From contig JAFEEG010000010.1 in the NCBI GenBank assembly GCA_018241225.1, positions 372,001 to 436,000 on the forward strand: a DNA stretch of 64,000 nt, written 5' to 3'. Shown here in pieces: positions 62,680-64,000 of the stretch (position 1 is the stretch's first letter; each line of letters opens with the position of its first letter). The notes under the pieces were generated by a model, which did no database searches, was not told the DNA's origin, and saw only the letters and a list, made by a program, of their open reading frames with translations. Made by a program: the position numbers and the translations under genes. The DNA is from Pseudomonadota bacterium. Its GTDB lineage: Bacteria > Pseudomonadota > Gammaproteobacteria > Burkholderiales > Burkholderiaceae_C.

Positions 62680-64000
62680 GTGACTTCATCCTCTACCAAG
62701 CCCCACGATATCCAGGCCCTCGACGCACTCACGGGCGGCGCCTTCACCGCGCCCACCGCCGGCGAGCGTGCGCAACGCGTGCGCGACTGGCTGGCGGCGG
62801 GCCCCGCGGCCGAACAACTGCAGGAAGTCTTCAAGGAGCTCAGCGGCCGCGACAAGGGCGCAGCTCGCCTGGTGCGCGAGAAGCTCGATGAGTTGCGCCG
62901 TGCCCGCGACCAGGCCTCCATTGCCGCGGAGTGGGAGCAAAAGGCCCGCGCACTGCTCGAACAGCCCAAGCTCAACATCGCCGATGCACTGGCCTGGCAG
63001 CGCGACGCCGCCAAGGCCGGTGCACCGCTGTCGCGCGAGCCGCTGGCCGGCGTGAAGACGCAATTGGCCGAGCGCGTGAAGGGCATCGAAGATCTTCAGC
63101 ACCGCGCCCAGGTGCATCGCGAAGCGGCCGTGCTGCTGGCCCAGCGCTTCGAAGTGCTTTCCACCAAGGGCTGGAAAGACGCCCAGGCCGCCGGCGAATC
63201 GCTGGCCGCCGACGTGCAGAGCTGGAAGCAGCAGGCCACCGAGATTTCCTCCGATGCCAACTGGGGCAGCCTCGACGCGCGTGTGGCGCCCCAGCTCGAG
63301 GCATCCAAGGCGCAGCTGCTGGTGGTCTCGGATGCATTCCAGGCGGCGCTTGCGCAGGCGGTGGCTGCCGCTGACGACGCTGCCGCGCCCCTGCCGCCGG
63401 TTCTGGTCTGGGCCGACGAGCTGCGCGCGGCGCGAGGACTGCCGCCCGAAGCCGTTGCCGCAGCCGCCAGCGTGGCCAAGCCTGCGCCCGCCAGGGCGCC
63501 CAAGGTCGACCCTGCCGCACGCGCTGCAGCCGAAGAAGCTGTGAAGGCCGCCCTGGCCAAGCTCGAGCAGGAAACCGCCGAAGGCCATGGCAAGGCCACG
63601 GCCGGCGCTGCCGCCGCGTTGCGCGCCGTGCTCAAGGACCATGGCCGCCACATCGAGCAGCCGCTCGAAGGCCAGGTCCATGCCGCCCTGGTTGCTGCCG
63701 GCGAACTCGAAGGCTGGCAACGCTGGAGCGCGGACAAGGTTCGCGAAGAGCTGGTGGCCAAGGCCGAGGCGCTGCTCAAGCGCCCCGAAGGTCAGGCACT
63801 GGGTGGACGCAAGATGCAGGAAAGCCTGCGTGCCCTGCGCGACCAGTGGAAGAAGGCCGACCAGGGCGGGGTGCCCAACCACGCCCTGTGGAAGCGTTTT
63901 GACGAAGCCTGCAACGAAGCCCACAAGGTGGTCGAGGCCTGGCTTGAAAAGGTGCGCGCCGATGCGGCGGAGCATCGCGCCCATCGCCTGGCGCTGATCG
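62680..64000 (+). CDS. DUF349 domain protein, N-terminal part (cut by window end)
   Basis: The first 440 residues of a long helical, Ala- and charge-rich protein. It starts at GTG 62680 (TSSSTKPHDIQALDAL) and runs open to the window edge. DUF349-type helices appear near the visible end (MQESLRALRDQWKKADQGG, ALWKRFDEACNEAHKVVEAWLEKV). Family members in this order are around twice this length and of unknown function. The opposite strand also has a long frame, but its composition is an Ala/Leu/Gly shadow of this gene. Confidence 0.85.
   Translation, partial: MTSSSTKPHDIQALDALTGGAFTAPTAGERAQRVRDWLAAGPAAEQLQEVFKELSGRDKGAARLVREKLDELRRARDQASIAAEWEQKARALLEQPKLNIADALAWQRDAAKAGAPLSREPLAGVKTQLAERVKGIEDLQHRAQVHREAAVLLAQRFEVLSTKGWKDAQAAGESLAADVQSWKQQATEISSDANWGSLDARVAPQLEASKAQLLVVSDAFQAALAQAVAAADDAAAPLPPVLVWADELRAARGLPPEAVAAAASVAKPAPARAPKVDPAARAAAEEAVKAALAKLEQETAEGHGKATAGAAAALRAVLKDHGRHIEQPLEGQVHAALVAAGELEGWQRWSADKVREELVAKAEALLKRPEGQALGGRKMQESLRALRDQWKKADQGGVPNHALWKRFDEACNEAHKVVEAWLEKVRADAAEHRAHRLALI

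Noticed and set aside
62686..63984. A 432-codon minus-strand frame opposite the DUF349 gene
   Set aside because: It has no family features; the plus strand carries recognisable DUF349 helices and an open frame from a GTG start to the window end.

Overview
The window looks like a chromosomal segment of a GC-rich betaproteobacterium, most likely a Comamonadaceae member of the Variovorax/Acidovorax type. The taxon is inferred from gene content: a Burkholderiales-type porin, a Bug/TctC binding protein, a DUF3348/DUF802/DUF2894 operon and the order ribD-ribE-ribB-ribH-nusB-aminotransferase-ybgC-tolQRA. I saw no tRNA, rRNA, insertion sequence, prophage or CRISPR array. The sequence is mostly tightly packed genes. 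Only two stretches longer than 300 bases lack a protein gene: 41302-41820, which holds two large inverted repeats, and 58146-58754, which holds a promoter and a structured, terminator-ended RNA region.

Layout. 1-3224: porin tail, MFS transporter, exostosin-like protein on the other strand, then a fluoride riboswitch with terminator and crcB. 3259-7906 (minus): a four-gene operon encoding DUF3348, a MotA/TolQ-like channel protein with a 17-copy 11-residue repeat tail (DUF802), a MotB/OmpA-like partner and DUF2894. This looks like an uncharacterised ion-driven envelope motor and is the most interesting system here. 7985-10242: LysR regulator and a secreted SGNH hydrolase. 10256-17346: molybdenum hydroxylase operon (coxG, small, medium and large subunits, TctC binding protein), a divergent MarR regulator and an alpha/beta hydrolase. 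17343-21347: orphan ABC binding protein, trmB, gluQRS and a FAD oxidoreductase. 21435-28620: LysR, two pirins bracketing a DoxX protein and a WrbA-like flavoprotein, then a CurA-like reductase, an MFS exporter and an AraC regulator, which reads as an electrophile/quinone-response island.

28625-36882: LysR divergent to a cystathionine-beta-lyase-like PLP enzyme, a complete polar amino-acid ABC transporter, a DUF169 protein and an ADP-forming acyl-CoA ligase, probably one catabolic operon for an amino acid or thioether. 36913-41301: divergent trhO and dnaE, sharing a short promoter region that suggests (nearly) leaderless messages.

41821-58145 is one long minus-strand array. Read in transcription order it runs: a lytic transglycosylase; glyA behind a ZTP (pfl) riboswitch; nrdR; a type IV minor pilin operon (fimT with a frameshift, pilV, pilW, pilX, pilY1, pilE); riboflavin genes; nusB; an aminotransferase; ybgC; tolQ, tolR and tolA. 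tolB and pal do not follow tolA. 58755-64000 (plus): a large DUF748/AsmA-like envelope protein with an OmpA-like end, and the start of a DUF349 protein cut by the window edge.
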